This document shows positions 1-8,029 of a stretch of DNA of 64,000 nt, piece after piece. The position numbers and the translations under genes are program-made. Source of the DNA: Bacillota bacterium (lineage in GTDB: Bacteria > Bacillota > Clostridia > Tissierellales > Peptoniphilaceae); contig JAEZWM010000033.1 of the NCBI GenBank assembly GCA_023443025.1, positions 41,134 through 105,133 on the forward strand. The letters are read 5' to 3'. The notes below the pieces were generated by a model. The model did not search any database, was not told the DNA's origin, and was given only the letters and a program-made list of their open reading frames with translations. Position 1 is the stretch's first letter. The number at the start of each line of letters is the position of its first letter.

Positions 1-1533
1 AAGTCTATTAGCAAGCTCTTGATTTGTATCACTTCCATAGAAAACTGTAATTAAGGAATCCTCTTCTTTAACTGACTTATCGATTAAATCAACCGTGGAT
101 GTAAATAGGTCGGGATTACTTAATACTATTTTGCCGTTTAAAAGTCCAATATAATCATCTTTTTTAATAACTATTCCGTCGTTTTCAGAGTCTCGAACAG
201 CATAAGTTACTTGAAGAGTTTTAACATTCTCAATTGCTGCATTCATTTCTTTAAGATTATCCTTTAAAGACTCCCCTTCATCAAAACTTAAAATTGCCGA
301 AAAACCTTGTGGGATAGTAGTAGTTTGTATTACATGCGCACTTTTTTCAGTTATATCTACAGCTTGTTTTGCTGCAAGGATTATATTTTTATTATTAGGG
401 AGAATAAATATATTTTTTGCATTTATTTCCTCTAAAGCATTTAAAAAGTCTTCGGTTGAAGGGTTCATTGTCTGACCACCTGATATAATCACATCAACGC
501 CAAGTTCTTTAAATAACATATTCATACCCTCACCGGATGAAACAGCAATAAACGCATATTCGGTAGGTTCAGATTGAACTGGAGTTTCTTTAATTTTACT
601 ATTTTGATTAAGTTTTTCATTTTGGAGTCTCATATTATCAATTTTTATATCTGATAATGGTCCTATTTTTAATGCAATTTCCATTACTTCGCCTGGATTA
701 TTGGTGTGTATATGAACTTTTGTGATATTATCGTCCGCTACAACGATTAGTGAATCGCCATAATTAGATAATGTCTCCCTTAACTGCATGTAATTTCCAT
801 CACTTTTATTAATCATAAACTCTGTACAATAACCGAATTTAATATTCTCTGACTCTGAATGTGCTCTATTTGCAAAAGTATTAAAACTTTCTACAGATGG
901 TGTATATTCAACCTCATCGGATAGGAATCCTTGAACTAATCCTTCCAATATTATTAAATAACCCTTACCACCAGCATCTACAACACCGGCTTCTTTTAAT
1001 TGAGGAAGCATATCCGGTGTTAGTTCTAAGACTCTATAACCCTCTTTTATAACATCCTGCATAAAAAGCATAACATCATCGTATTCTTTATAGTGCTCCT
1101 CAGCAAACTCTGCCATCATTCTTGCAACTGTAAGTATTGTACCCTCAGTAGGCTTCATGACAGCATTATAAGCAATTCTGGCAGACTCTTTAAAAGCCTT
1201 ATTAATATCTGCTACGTCTGCCTTTATAACATCAGTAAGTCCTAAACTAAATCCTCTAAGTAGCTGAGATAGAATTACCCCAGAATTACCTCTAGCTCCC
1301 ATAAGGGATCCTGATGATGCAGCTTTAGCAACATTAGTAACAGTTAGCTCATCAACATTTAGCACTGATTTAAGTGCAGATTGCATAGTTAAAGACATAT
1401 TAGTTCCGGTATCTCCATCTGGCACCGGAAAAACATTTAGCGCATTTACTTCTTCTTTACTTTTTTCTAACATTTGAACTGACACTCTAAAACCTTGGCT
1501 GAGTGTCTGTCCATCAATATACTTCATATTCAT
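1..1533 (-). CDS. fakA: Fatty acid kinase catalytic subunit FakA/YloV (DAK2 domain), C-terminus cut by window edge
   Basis: I translated this reading frame by eye; it is open from the ATG at 1533 to the window edge (511 codons), so the C-terminal end lies outside. The N-terminal region carries the DhaL/DAK2 nucleotide-Mg motif PVPDGDTGTN near residues 36-45 and the glycine-rich ARGNSGVILSQ segment, both typical of dihydroxyacetone-kinase-like domains. In this family FakA phosphorylates fatty acids delivered by a FakB (DegV-type) carrier for phospholipid synthesis. A GGTGAGG ribosome-binding site precedes the start. It follows the Asp23 gene by 17 bases, the usual yloU-yloV order beside rpmB in Firmicutes. 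Confidence 0.9.
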   Translation of the reverse strand, partial: MNMKYIDGQTLSQGFRVSVQMLEKSKEEVNALNVFPVPDGDTGTNMSLTMQSALKSVLNVDELTVTNVAKAASSGSLMGARGNSGVILSQLLRGFSLGLTDVIKADVADINKAFKESARIAYNAVMKPTEGTILTVARMMAEFAEEHYKEYDDVMLFMQDVIKEGYRVLELTPDMLPQLKEAGVVDAGGKGYLIILEGLVQGFLSDEVEYTPSVESFNTFANRAHSESENIKFGYCTEFMINKSDGNYMQLRETLSNYGDSLIVVADDNITKVHIHTNNPGEVMEIALKIGPLSDIKIDNMRLQNEKLNQNSKIKETPVQSEPTEYAFIAVSSGEGMNMLFKELGVDVIISGGQTMNPSTEDFLNALEEINAKNIFILPNNKNIILAAKQAVDITEKSAHVIQTTTIPQGFSAILSFDEGESLKDNLKEMNAAIENVKTLQVTYAVRDSENDGIVIKKDDYIGLLNGKIVLSNPDLFTSTVDLIDKSVKEEDSLITVFYGSDTNQELANRL

Positions 1534-1550
1534 GACAATACCTCACCCAA

Positions 1551-1901
1551 TTATGATCTAATTCCTTGTACATATACATTTACAAGAATAACATTTACCC
1601 CTATTATTTTTTCTACTCTATATTTAACTGTATCTATGATGTTTTGAGTTACAGTTCCAATCTTGATTCCATACTCTAAAACAACGTCCAAATGTATTAT
1701 AATACCATTTTCGGTACTTTCGATTCTTACTCCCTTAGACATATTTTCTTTTCTTAACAATGTCATCAACCCATCGGTTGCATTCCTATACGCTAGTCCG
1801 ACTATTCCATAACTACTCATAGCCGCTTCAGATGCAACACTAGCAATTACTGAATCATTTATAGAAACACGTCCATACTCATTTTTATAATTAGATGTCA
1901 T
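1551..1901 (-). CDS. Asp23/Gls24 family protein (YloU-like)
   Basis: Small cytoplasmic protein of the alkaline-shock Asp23 family, about 116 residues. The family pattern is visible: a GRVSI start, an ASEAAM segment followed by GIVGL, and a hydrophobic valine-rich C-terminus ending in VNVYVQGI. I chose the ATG at 1901 because a GGAGG site lies six bases upstream. An ATG at 1907 and a TTG at 1919 are in frame but overlap or precede that site. Asp23 proteins associate with the cell envelope in staphylococci, and the exact role of the YloU branch is not known. It is the first gene of the operon with fakA and is divergent from rpmB. Confidence 0.88.
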   Translation of the reverse strand: MTSNYKNEYGRVSINDSVIASVASEAAMSSYGIVGLAYRNATDGLMTLLRKENMSKGVRIESTENGIIIHLDVVLEYGIKIGTVTQNIIDTVKYRVEKIIGVNVILVNVYVQGIRS

Positions 1902-1950
1902 GTTCATCCTCCGTTTCAATCTATATTTAGAATTATATTTTCACAATATT

Positions 1951-1979
1951 ATTATACCAGTCAAAAGAATATCTTGCAA
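1951..1979 (-). promoter_or_regulatory. Promoter of the asp23-fakA operon
   Basis: Read on the minus strand there is TTGCAA at 1979-1974, a 17-base spacer and TATAAT at 1956-1951. TTGCAA is self-complementary, so the same six base pairs also serve as the -35 of the rpmB promoter on the other strand. Confidence 0.7.
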
Positions 1980-2003
1980 AGTAATATATGATTATGCTAT
2001 AAT
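1974..2003 (+). promoter_or_regulatory. Promoter of rpmB (extended -10)
   Basis: TTGCAA at 1974-1979, an 18-base spacer and a perfect TATAAT at 1998-2003, with TG one base before the -10 (extended -10). The predicted start is near 2010, which leaves a leader of about 35 bases before the ATG of rpmB. Confidence 0.75.
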
Positions 2004-2044
2004 TATAAAAGTCATTGAAGAAGATTATGCTTGGAGGTGTTGAA

Positions 2045-2236
2045 ATGGCAAAAACTTGCGAATTATGTGGAAAGACTAGACAATTCGGCAATAAGATCAC
2101 TTTCTCACATAGAAGATTAAATAGATCCTGGGCTCCAAATATCAGAAAAGTTAGAGCACTTGTTGATGGATCAGTTAAAAGAATAAATGTATGTACTAGA
2201 TGTATAAAATCAGGAAAAGTAGAAAGACCTATGTAA
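2045..2236 (+). CDS. rpmB: 50S ribosomal protein L28
   Basis: A 63-residue L28 of the large ribosomal subunit. It opens with MAKTCELCGK and has a second CxxC pair (CTRC) near the C-terminus, so it is the zinc-binding four-cysteine (C+) form. The start at 2045 has a GGAGG site eight bases upstream; a TTG 30 bases earlier would extend through that site and is not credible. It is monocistronic, with its own strong promoter and a palindromic terminator right after it. Its place opposite asp23-fakA is a conserved Firmicute arrangement. Confidence 0.97.
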   Translation: MAKTCELCGKTRQFGNKITFSHRRLNRSWAPNIRKVRALVDGSVKRINVCTRCIKSGKVERPM

Positions 2237-2254
2237 TTTACATTTATTAACTCG

Positions 2255-2284
2255 CGGTATAGCTTAAGCTATACCGTTTTTAAA
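2255..2284 (+). terminator. Rho-independent terminator of rpmB
   Basis: A perfect 22-base palindrome, CGGTATAGC arms at 2255-2276, is followed by a run of T from 2277. Confidence 0.85.
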
Positions 2285-2295
2285 ATTTTAAATAC

Positions 2296-2335
2296 AAATT
2301 AAAAGGAATCCGAAACAAATACGGATTCCTTTTTG
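2296..2335 (-). terminator. Terminator between convergent rpmB and the anti-sigma gene
   Basis: Ten-base arms AAGGAATCCG at 2303-2312 and CGGATTCCTT at 2322-2331, flanked by A-rich sequence on the left and T-rich on the right. It can act in both directions, and it ends five bases from the stop of the minus-strand gene. Confidence 0.8.
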
Positions 2336-2340
2336 ATAAA

Positions 2341-3699
2341 TCAATAATTAAATTCTCCCTTGTAAATCTCTCCACCATCAAAAAACGTTGAATCGATAGC
2401 ACATACATAGTATACCGAATAAACATTATAACCATCTTGCTCTGTATTCATATCCATTATAAACCTATAGAAAGGGATTTGAGGATTGTGTTTTAAACCC
2501 ATATATCTTATAGAGATTCCTACAATTTCATTCGATTTATCAATTTTATCAGAGTTGCTAGATGTATACTGACCATTATAGAGCTTTGCCCTTGCATCAT
2601 CGATACCTATTACAGGATAATTGTCATATACTTCATAATCATCAAAATTATCCAAGTGGATAGCAATAAGTCCATTCTCAAAAGATGCACCCAGATAGGT
2701 GGTTTTAAGAGAATAGTTTACCAGTTTTCCTACATCGGTTTCTGAACTATCGTATACCGACAAAAGATATCTTCTTTTGCCATCAGTATTATATCCGGTA
2801 GAAACAATAGCCACTTCAGGATTTTTATAAGCATATACCTGGTTATATTTTTCCTTCAAATACTCTGCTATTAATCTTTCTTTTTCGCCTTCAGGTTGCA
2901 CAGCTTCCAAATCAAGATCCTCAAACTTAGAAATATTATTGAATATTATTTTCGGAGTAATATTGCTGTCAACAATAATTCTATAATCCTCATTCACTGC
3001 TTCATATGAGTAGCCTCCATATATATGATATGGTACTTTTTCATCTTTATTTCTAAAACTCTCTACCAATTCATTGATATAGTCAGGATTGTCTTCATTT
3101 AATACAATTTCAAAATCACTTCCATATAGTCCAAGGCGGCTTATTATTTGAAGTAATTTTTCTCTCATGCGTAAAGTGTTTGGTGGTAGCGCATTACCAT
3201 CATCATAGACTATATACTTAGGAGTATAGACCGGCATTTCCTCTATTTTCATAGATTCATTATATGGGTTAGGGTTTATCAATTCCTCTGGATTATTAGC
3301 TAAAAATGTTTCACTTCCCATTCCCTGGAAATAATTAGCAGCATATAGAGGTTTTTTCTGTACAAATTCTACGGATTTTACTTTTTCATCATCTTCATTT
3401 ATCACAGTTTCATCTTTTTCTTTTGTCACGGTTTGATCATCTATTTTATTGTCATCTTTGACTATTTTTTCATCGTTTTCTTTTATTTCTTCATTTCTTT
3501 CTTCTTCGACTACTACTTTAGGGTCTCTGTTTACAATATAATTTACAGAATAAACTCCTATAATAAGCAATGCACATGCAGCTGCTATAGCAATTAACCT
3601 AAAGATTGACTTGTTTTTTACCTTTTCAACTTCCATAGCCTCAGCAATAAATTTGTCGTCTATTTCTCCAATCGCATTAAAAATATCTATAGATCTCAT
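2341..3699 (-). CDS. Membrane-anchored anti-sigma factor-like protein
   Basis: A 452-residue protein encoded directly after an ECF sigma factor and overlapping it by four bases (ATGA), so the two are translationally coupled. The first 30 residues form a short cytoplasmic segment with the IGEIDDKFIAEA pattern common to clostridial anti-sigma partners. One hydrophobic helix follows (about residues 32-52), then a long Lys/Glu/Asp-rich linker (about 58-110) and an extracytoplasmic domain of about 340 residues that I do not recognise. The layout fits an anti-sigma factor that holds the sigma at the membrane and senses an external signal. Binding itself is inferred from context. Confidence 0.72.
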   Translation of the reverse strand: MRSIDIFNAIGEIDDKFIAEAMEVEKVKNKSIFRLIAIAAACALLIIGVYSVNYIVNRDPKVVVEEERNEEIKENDEKIVKDDNKIDDQTVTKEKDETVINEDDEKVKSVEFVQKKPLYAANYFQGMGSETFLANNPEELINPNPYNESMKIEEMPVYTPKYIVYDDGNALPPNTLRMREKLLQIISRLGLYGSDFEIVLNEDNPDYINELVESFRNKDEKVPYHIYGGYSYEAVNEDYRIIVDSNITPKIIFNNISKFEDLDLEAVQPEGEKERLIAEYLKEKYNQVYAYKNPEVAIVSTGYNTDGKRRYLLSVYDSSETDVGKLVNYSLKTTYLGASFENGLIAIHLDNFDDYEVYDNYPVIGIDDARAKLYNGQYTSSNSDKIDKSNEIVGISIRYMGLKHNPQIPFYRFIMDMNTEQDGYNVYSVYYVCAIDSTFFDGGEIYKGEFNY

Positions 3700-4265
3700 A
3701 CCATAACCCCCTTATCGTTAAGGTACTCTCTTAAATCGTTTCTAATCCTAAATAAAGCTGATTTTATTTTTGATTCTGTGAAATTTGTTCTTTTCGATAT
3801 ATCTCTAATACTCTCTGAATAAAAATATCTTAAAACAAAGATTTTACGTTTTTCAACAGGTTGATTTGAAAGGAATTCATTAATGTATCCAACCAATTCA
3901 TTGTAATCAAAAGTTTTTTCCACATTATTTACTGCAGGTATAATCTCTGCAAGCTCCTCAAGGACATAATCAATTTGCCCAATTCTTCTTTTTAAGGTCT
4001 TCTGACTCTTATACCTATTAATCGCAAGATTTCTTGATATCTTTGCTATATAAGCCGAAAAGATAATTGGGATGGTTGTGGGTATATCATTCCAAATGTT
4101 TAAATAAGTATCGTTTACACATTCTTCAACATCACTATTTAGTTTAAGTATATTATTTATTATCTTTCTAATATAAGCGCCATATTTTCTATCGGTTTCA
4201 ACGATAGCATTCTCATTTCGTTTCCAGTATAAATCTATAAGTATTTCTTCGTCCGGTCTTTTCAT
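3696..4265 (-). CDS. ECF-type RNA polymerase sigma factor
   Basis: A 189-residue sigma-70 family protein with region 2 (about residues 15-90, with DVEECVNDTYLNIWNDI and the AYIAKISRNLAINRY core) and region 4 (about 130-180, ending in a helix-turn-helix after RDISKRT). No region 1 or 3 is present, which makes it extracytoplasmic-function type. The ATG at 4265 is preceded by AAGGGAGGG; an upstream GTG at 4283 would place the ribosome-binding site inside the gene. It is the first gene of a two-gene operon with its probable anti-sigma. A promoter of ECF type lies immediately upstream, which suggests that it activates its own transcription. Confidence 0.88.
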   Translation of the reverse strand: MKRPDEEILIDLYWKRNENAIVETDRKYGAYIRKIINNILKLNSDVEECVNDTYLNIWNDIPTTIPIIFSAYIAKISRNLAINRYKSQKTLKRRIGQIDYVLEELAEIIPAVNNVEKTFDYNELVGYINEFLSNQPVEKRKIFVLRYFYSESIRDISKRTNFTESKIKSALFRIRNDLREYLNDKGVMV

Positions 4266-4288
4266 GTTTATCCCTCCCTTCACTTATA

Positions 4289-4316
4289 TAGACAATAAAA
4301 ATCTTTTTTGGTTTCA
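4289..4316 (-). promoter_or_regulatory. Candidate ECF-type autoregulatory promoter
   Basis: On the minus strand TGAAAC lies at 4316-4311, then a 16-base spacer and TGTCTA at 4294-4289. The consensus of SigW-type ECF promoters is TGAAAC, 16-17 bases, then CGTA or CGTC. The predicted start falls just before the ribosome-binding site of the sigma gene. Confidence 0.55.
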
Positions 4317-4392
4317 AATATTATGTAAATTTTATTATTAAAAAATTCCGTTCATTTTACACTTACTTTAACTTAAAATTATTTATACTATA

Positions 4393-4430
4393 AAAATTGC
4401 GAGAATAAGATATTTATCCTCGCAATTTTA
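4393..4430 (-). terminator. Terminator of the DUF1002 gene
   Basis: Arms AATTGCGAG at 4395-4403 and CTCGCAATT at 4419-4427 pair, with A and T runs on both sides. On the minus strand the hairpin ends in TTTTTAT. Confidence 0.75.
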
Positions 4431-4449
4431 TACCGGAAATCACCGATTA

Positions 4450-5406
4450 TTATTCATTTTTACTAAACGCACTCATTATAGCTCTGAATATTCTTGAGAA
4501 AAACTCTGCAATTTTATCAAGCACTCCGCTTTCTTTTGCATCCTCGTAGATTTGTTTAGCTTTTGAGCCAACCTCATCTGCAAGTTTTCCTAATTGTTCT
4601 TTTACTTCATCACTGTTAACTGCGCCTGTTTCTTTATACTGGTTAAATAGTTCAGTTAGTCTGTTTACCTGTTCAGATGTAATAACTGATTCCAAATCGT
4701 ATTTTTGAATTGAGTCTTTAATGAATTGTTCTATTTCTTGTGCATCAGCATTTTTACCATTTTCATTATAGTAATTATTTATCTCTTGTTTTATATTTAT
4801 GATAACTTGATTTAATTTATCAATACTAAAGTTATCTTTATCTTTGTTCTCCTGTGCAATATCGTTTGTTGTTGATAGCTCAACTTGTGCAACTTGCATT
4901 CTCTTTACATCAAGGACTTCTCCGTTAGCATCAAATGCCTTATATATGCCTGTTAGTGCAGATTCACCTGTTACAGGTTTTACAGATGCAATTACAATGT
5001 CACAGTCATGTACCCCTGCTGTAATACTAGCATTACGATATTGATCAGAAGTTATTTGAGTGATTTTATCCGGTGTGTTTATTTTGACATTTATTCCTGA
5101 TTTTTCACTGGTTTTCTTTACAAGTACAGAGGATATCATTGCTGACGAATCTCCACTACCTGATCCTAAGTACTTAATTTCATCCTCTCCTGTAACTCTT
5201 TTTACATTTACATTGTCATAATTTTCAATTCCTAATAATTTTGCTGTTTCACTTACTTCCGCATCACTTAGACCGGAACCATATACATAGATTGGTTTTC
5301 CCCATTTTTCATCTATTACTTCAGTCTCTACTGCATGTCCTATATTAGGCGTTAGTATTAACAATGCAAGTAAAACTGAAACTATCTTACTCATTTTTTT
5401 AAACAT
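4450..5406 (-). CDS. Secreted DUF1002 (YpuA-like) protein
   Basis: A 318-residue exported protein. A signal peptide covers about the first 25 residues (hydrophobic core VSVLLALLIL, probable cleavage after GHA). The body carries the DUF1002 hallmarks: a YGSGLSDAEV segment, a GSGDSSAMISS stretch, and a central AGVHDCDIVIASVKPVTGESAL. The C-terminus is an amphipathic helix (FFSRIFRAIMSAF). B. subtilis YpuA is the named relative and its function is unknown. AGGAGGAGATT precedes the ATG. It is flanked by its own terminator and appears to be transcribed alone. Confidence 0.85.
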   Translation of the reverse strand: MFKKMSKIVSVLLALLILTPNIGHAVETEVIDEKWGKPIYVYGSGLSDAEVSETAKLLGIENYDNVNVKRVTGEDEIKYLGSGSGDSSAMISSVLVKKTSEKSGINVKINTPDKITQITSDQYRNASITAGVHDCDIVIASVKPVTGESALTGIYKAFDANGEVLDVKRMQVAQVELSTTNDIAQENKDKDNFSIDKLNQVIINIKQEINNYYNENGKNADAQEIEQFIKDSIQKYDLESVITSEQVNRLTELFNQYKETGAVNSDEVKEQLGKLADEVGSKAKQIYEDAKESGVLDKIAEFFSRIFRAIMSAFSKNE

Positions 5407-5484
5407 AATCTCCTCCTATTACTTAGCACATATATATTATAACCGAAAAACTAAGTTATAAAACGACAATATTGTAATCTAAAA

Positions 5485-5505
5485 GAAAAACCGGCAATTG
5501 CCGGT
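5485..5505 (-). terminator. Terminator of the CWB2-3D gene
   Basis: The perfect palindrome ACCGGCAATTGCCGGT at 5490-5505 begins two bases after the stop codon and is followed on the minus strand by TTTTTC. Confidence 0.85.
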
Positions 5506-5506
5506 A

Positions 5507-7006
5507 TTAGTCTTCAAGTACATATACAATTACATCTCTTCTACCATATTGTCTAACGGTTTCTGACGACTCATAGAATAAGTCTATAATATTTCCTTTT
5601 ATTGCTCCACCTGTATCCTCAGCAATTGCAAGACCGTAAGATGGCCAGTCATCTGCAGCTACTACATAAAGCTCAGTTCTAAGCGGTATAACATTTGGGT
5701 CAACCGCTACAACTCCTGGTCTTAAATCTGTTCCTAGTGCCGTAATTGGACCCCATGGTCCGTTTGACTCAGGCGATGCATCATATGATGTAGAATTCAT
5801 GTTTATTATTTGCTTATACTTTTTAACTCTACCATCAGCGAGTGTAATAGTCTTATTATCAAGATCAATTATATCTCCTGATGGCATTTTTATTAGATTT
5901 TCAGATTCTGTAACAGTTTCTTCTTCTTTTATTTCTTCAGAATCTTCATCTTCATTTTCTTCAGCTTCTACTATTGTAGATTTAAGTGTTTCAATATGAA
6001 CTGAATTACCAGTTAAATCCTTAAGGCTGACATTTTGATCTTCTAATAATTCATACATATTTTTAATCAGATCATAATCAATGTTTCTAATGTCATTTAA
6101 AATCGTAATTTTATTAATGCCATTTGCAAGTTTCAAAAGTTCCATCTCATTTATATGTCCAACATCGGCTAACAATAAAGGAGCATTTTCTTTAGATGCT
6201 AGTATAGATGCAGAAAGTGCTTTAACATAATTGTCACCGTCAACAACTACTACAGATGTATTATCAGTAAATCTTTTTGCTACCTCAATTGAAGTTTCAT
6301 ATCTATCGTCACCTGCATAGGTAACCTCATCTACATCCAGACCCGAACCGGTCATGGTAAGAACCTCGTCTTTCACTTCACGGCTAATGGTGTTTTCTCC
6401 ACCAATAAAAAGTATATCTTTACCTATTCCATATGAGTTTAAATACTCTTTTGTAGCAGTAGGTATATAATCTTTCCCTACTAAAAGTATAACTCTGTTT
6501 TCGTACTTAGCAAGTGCCGTTGCAGGTAGTGCATCTGCGTATACTTCTCCACTTACAATAAGGATATTCCTATCTGTTCCTATCTTCTCAGCAATTTTAA
6601 CAGCTGTCTCAAATCTATCCTCTCCATAGATTCTTTCACTGTAGTTTGGTAGCTCAGTTACACCTTCAGCGCTTAATCTTTCAGGTCCACCTAGTATTGT
6701 AACCGAATTTGACTTTGTGAACTTTTCAGTATCAAGCTCATCTTTTGTTCTTTCGTAGTAGAATAATCTACCTTTTTGTTCAGATATAAGTACACCGCCA
6801 ACTAAACTATCAGCAAAATCTGTGTCTGAAGTAATAAAAGCATTACTTTCATTATCTCCGGTAAGGCCATTAATTTTATCTAAAACTATATTTATTTCTT
6901 TCTCAGTGTTTACTAAAATTTCTACCCCAGAATCCGCTGAAGCAAATGTACTCATTTGCGTTAATAACATAAGGAGCACTAAAGCTCCTGATAAAAGTTT
7001 TTTCAT
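5507..7006 (-). CDS. Cell-wall-binding CWB2 protein with C-terminal 3D domain
   Basis: A 499-residue exported protein. It has a signal peptide (about residues 1-25, cleaved near FASA) and a block of CWB2 repeats (about 30-340), seen as GGPERLS, YGEDRFETAVKIA, GGENTIS and GDDRYETSIEVAKRF. An acidic linker (about 345-375) leads to a C-terminal 3D domain (about 405-499) with the expected aspartates in AVDPNVIPL, AEDTGG and GNIIDLF. CWB2 modules anchor proteins non-covalently to clostridial cell-wall polymers. The 3D fold is shared with MltA-type lytic transglycosylases and B. subtilis YocH, so muralytic activity is likely. I use the ATG at 7006, eight bases after GGAGG. Two WalR-type boxes lie upstream. 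Confidence 0.9.
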   Translation of the reverse strand: MKKLLSGALVLLMLLTQMSTFASADSGVEILVNTEKEINIVLDKINGLTGDNESNAFITSDTDFADSLVGGVLISEQKGRLFYYERTKDELDTEKFTKSNSVTILGGPERLSAEGVTELPNYSERIYGEDRFETAVKIAEKIGTDRNILIVSGEVYADALPATALAKYENRVILLVGKDYIPTATKEYLNSYGIGKDILFIGGENTISREVKDEVLTMTGSGLDVDEVTYAGDDRYETSIEVAKRFTDNTSVVVVDGDNYVKALSASILASKENAPLLLADVGHINEMELLKLANGINKITILNDIRNIDYDLIKNMYELLEDQNVSLKDLTGNSVHIETLKSTIVEAEENEDEDSEEIKEEETVTESENLIKMPSGDIIDLDNKTITLADGRVKKYKQIINMNSTSYDASPESNGPWGPITALGTDLRPGVVAVDPNVIPLRTELYVVAADDWPSYGLAIAEDTGGAIKGNIIDLFYESSETVRQYGRRDVIVYVLED

Positions 7007-7026
7007 TTGTTCAACCTCCATGAATA

Positions 7027-7055
7027 ATTTTAGATTATCTACCGGAAGCAGTCAA
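7027..7055 (-). promoter_or_regulatory. Candidate proximal promoter of the CWB2-3D gene
   Basis: TTGACT at 7055-7050, 17-base spacer, TAAAAT at 7032-7027 on the minus strand. The predicted start (near 7020) sits almost on the ribosome-binding site, leaving an unusually short leader. A further upstream promoter is therefore also possible. Confidence 0.45.
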
Positions 7056-7074
7056 TCAAAGTACTATAAAACTA

Positions 7075-7102
7075 AAAAAAGCAGTCAAAATCGACTGCTT
7101 TT
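7075..7102 (-). terminator. Hairpin with T-run between WalR-type boxes and the CWB2-3D gene
   Basis: GCAGTC at 7081-7086 pairs with GACTGC at 7093-7098, extended by A/T pairs, and on the minus strand ends in seven T. It may terminate the amino-acid ABC operon, or act as an attenuator in the leader of the CWB2-3D gene. Confidence 0.65.
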
Positions 7103-7121
7103 AATGATAAACAAAATATTT

Positions 7122-7138
7122 TGTAACATTTTTGTAAC
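7122..7138 (+). promoter_or_regulatory. WalR-type box 1
   Basis: TGTAAC, five bases, TGTAAC on the plus strand. This is a perfect match to the WalR (YycF) box TGTWAH-N5-TGTWAH known from B. subtilis cell-wall genes. Confidence 0.6.
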
Positions 7139-7183
7139 CATTTGCTTTTTTAGATATTAGAAAATAAAACGCATTTTTCAAAG

Positions 7184-7200
7184 GTTACAAAATAGTTACA
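7184..7200 (-). promoter_or_regulatory. WalR-type box 2
   Basis: On the minus strand TGTAAC, five bases, TGTAAC, oriented toward the CWB2-3D gene. It is an inverted copy of box 1, 45 bases away, so the pair forms a near-perfect inverted repeat of about 20 bases per arm. Confidence 0.65.
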
Positions 7201-7288
7201 AAACTAAACTATCATACATTACACAATTTTTTATTTTTATTTCATTATTGTAATAATTTACGTTCTTTATATGTTCTTATTTATACTT

Positions 7289-8029
7289 CTATTTCAACAC
7301 TCTCTGCAAGAACATCTTTGTTCTTTCATTCTTAGGATTTGTGAAAATATCAATTGGTTTGCCTTCTTCACAAATTACACCATCATCCATAAAGATTACT
7401 CTTGTTGATACATCTCTGGCAAACTCCATTTCATGAGTAACTACAATCATTGTCATCCCAAGCTCTACAAGATCTTTCATAACTTTCAATACTTCTTCAA
7501 CCATTTCGGGATCCAGTGCTGATGTGGGTTCATCAAATAGCATCAAATCAGGCTCCATGCAGAGTGCTCTTGCTATGGCAACTCTTTGCTTTTGACCTCC
7601 TGATAAGTGTTTAGGTTTTGCATTGATATATGCAGACATTCCAACAAGTTCCAGATATTTCAAAGCAGTTTCTTTAGCATCTTTTTCATTTTTCTTTAGT
7701 ACTTTTATAGGTCCAATTGTGCAGTTATTAAGAACGGTCATATTAGTAAACAGGTTGAAGTTTTGAAAAACCATTCCAACTTTACTTCTAAAATTTCCTA
7801 TTTCGTCCTGATCCTGTTCTACATCGAATCCTTTAAAAAATACTTTTCCTGTAGTAGGTTCTTCAAGTCTGTTAATACATCTTAGAAGAGTAGACTTCCC
7901 TGATCCTGAAGATCCTATTACACATACCACTTCTCCAGGTTTTACTTCAAAGTCAATTCCTTTTAATACCGGATGCTCTCCGAAGGCTTTTGTTAAGCCT
8001 ACTACTCTCAGTATACTATTGTCTTTCAA
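7289..8029 (-). CDS. Polar amino-acid ABC transporter ATP-binding protein (GlnQ type)
   Basis: A 246-residue ABC ATPase that powers amino-acid import. Visible motifs are Walker A GSSGSGKST (about residues 38-46), the Q-loop MVFQNFNLF, signature LSGGQKQR, Walker B LMLFDEPTSALD and the H-loop VVTHE. Length and motif spacing fit the GlnQ/HisP family. The start is TTG at 8029. It is supported by GGAGG nine bases upstream and by continuity of homology from the first residues; it overlaps the permease gene by 14 bases. It is the last gene of an SBP-permease-ATPase operon. The substrate (glutamine, cystine or another amino acid) cannot be fixed from sequence. Confidence 0.93.
   Translation of the reverse strand: MKDNSILRVVGLTKAFGEHPVLKGIDFEVKPGEVVCVIGSSGSGKSTLLRCINRLEEPTTGKVFFKGFDVEQDQDEIGNFRSKVGMVFQNFNLFTNMTVLNNCTIGPIKVLKKNEKDAKETALKYLELVGMSAYINAKPKHLSGGQKQRVAIARALCMEPDLMLFDEPTSALDPEMVEEVLKVMKDLVELGMTMIVVTHEMEFARDVSTRVIFMDDGVICEEGKPIDIFTNPKNERTKMFLQRVLK

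Noticed and set aside
6822..7160. Plus-strand open frame opposite the CWB2-3D start
   Set aside because: It is a mirror of the signal-peptide region, without a ribosome-binding site or recognisable protein.
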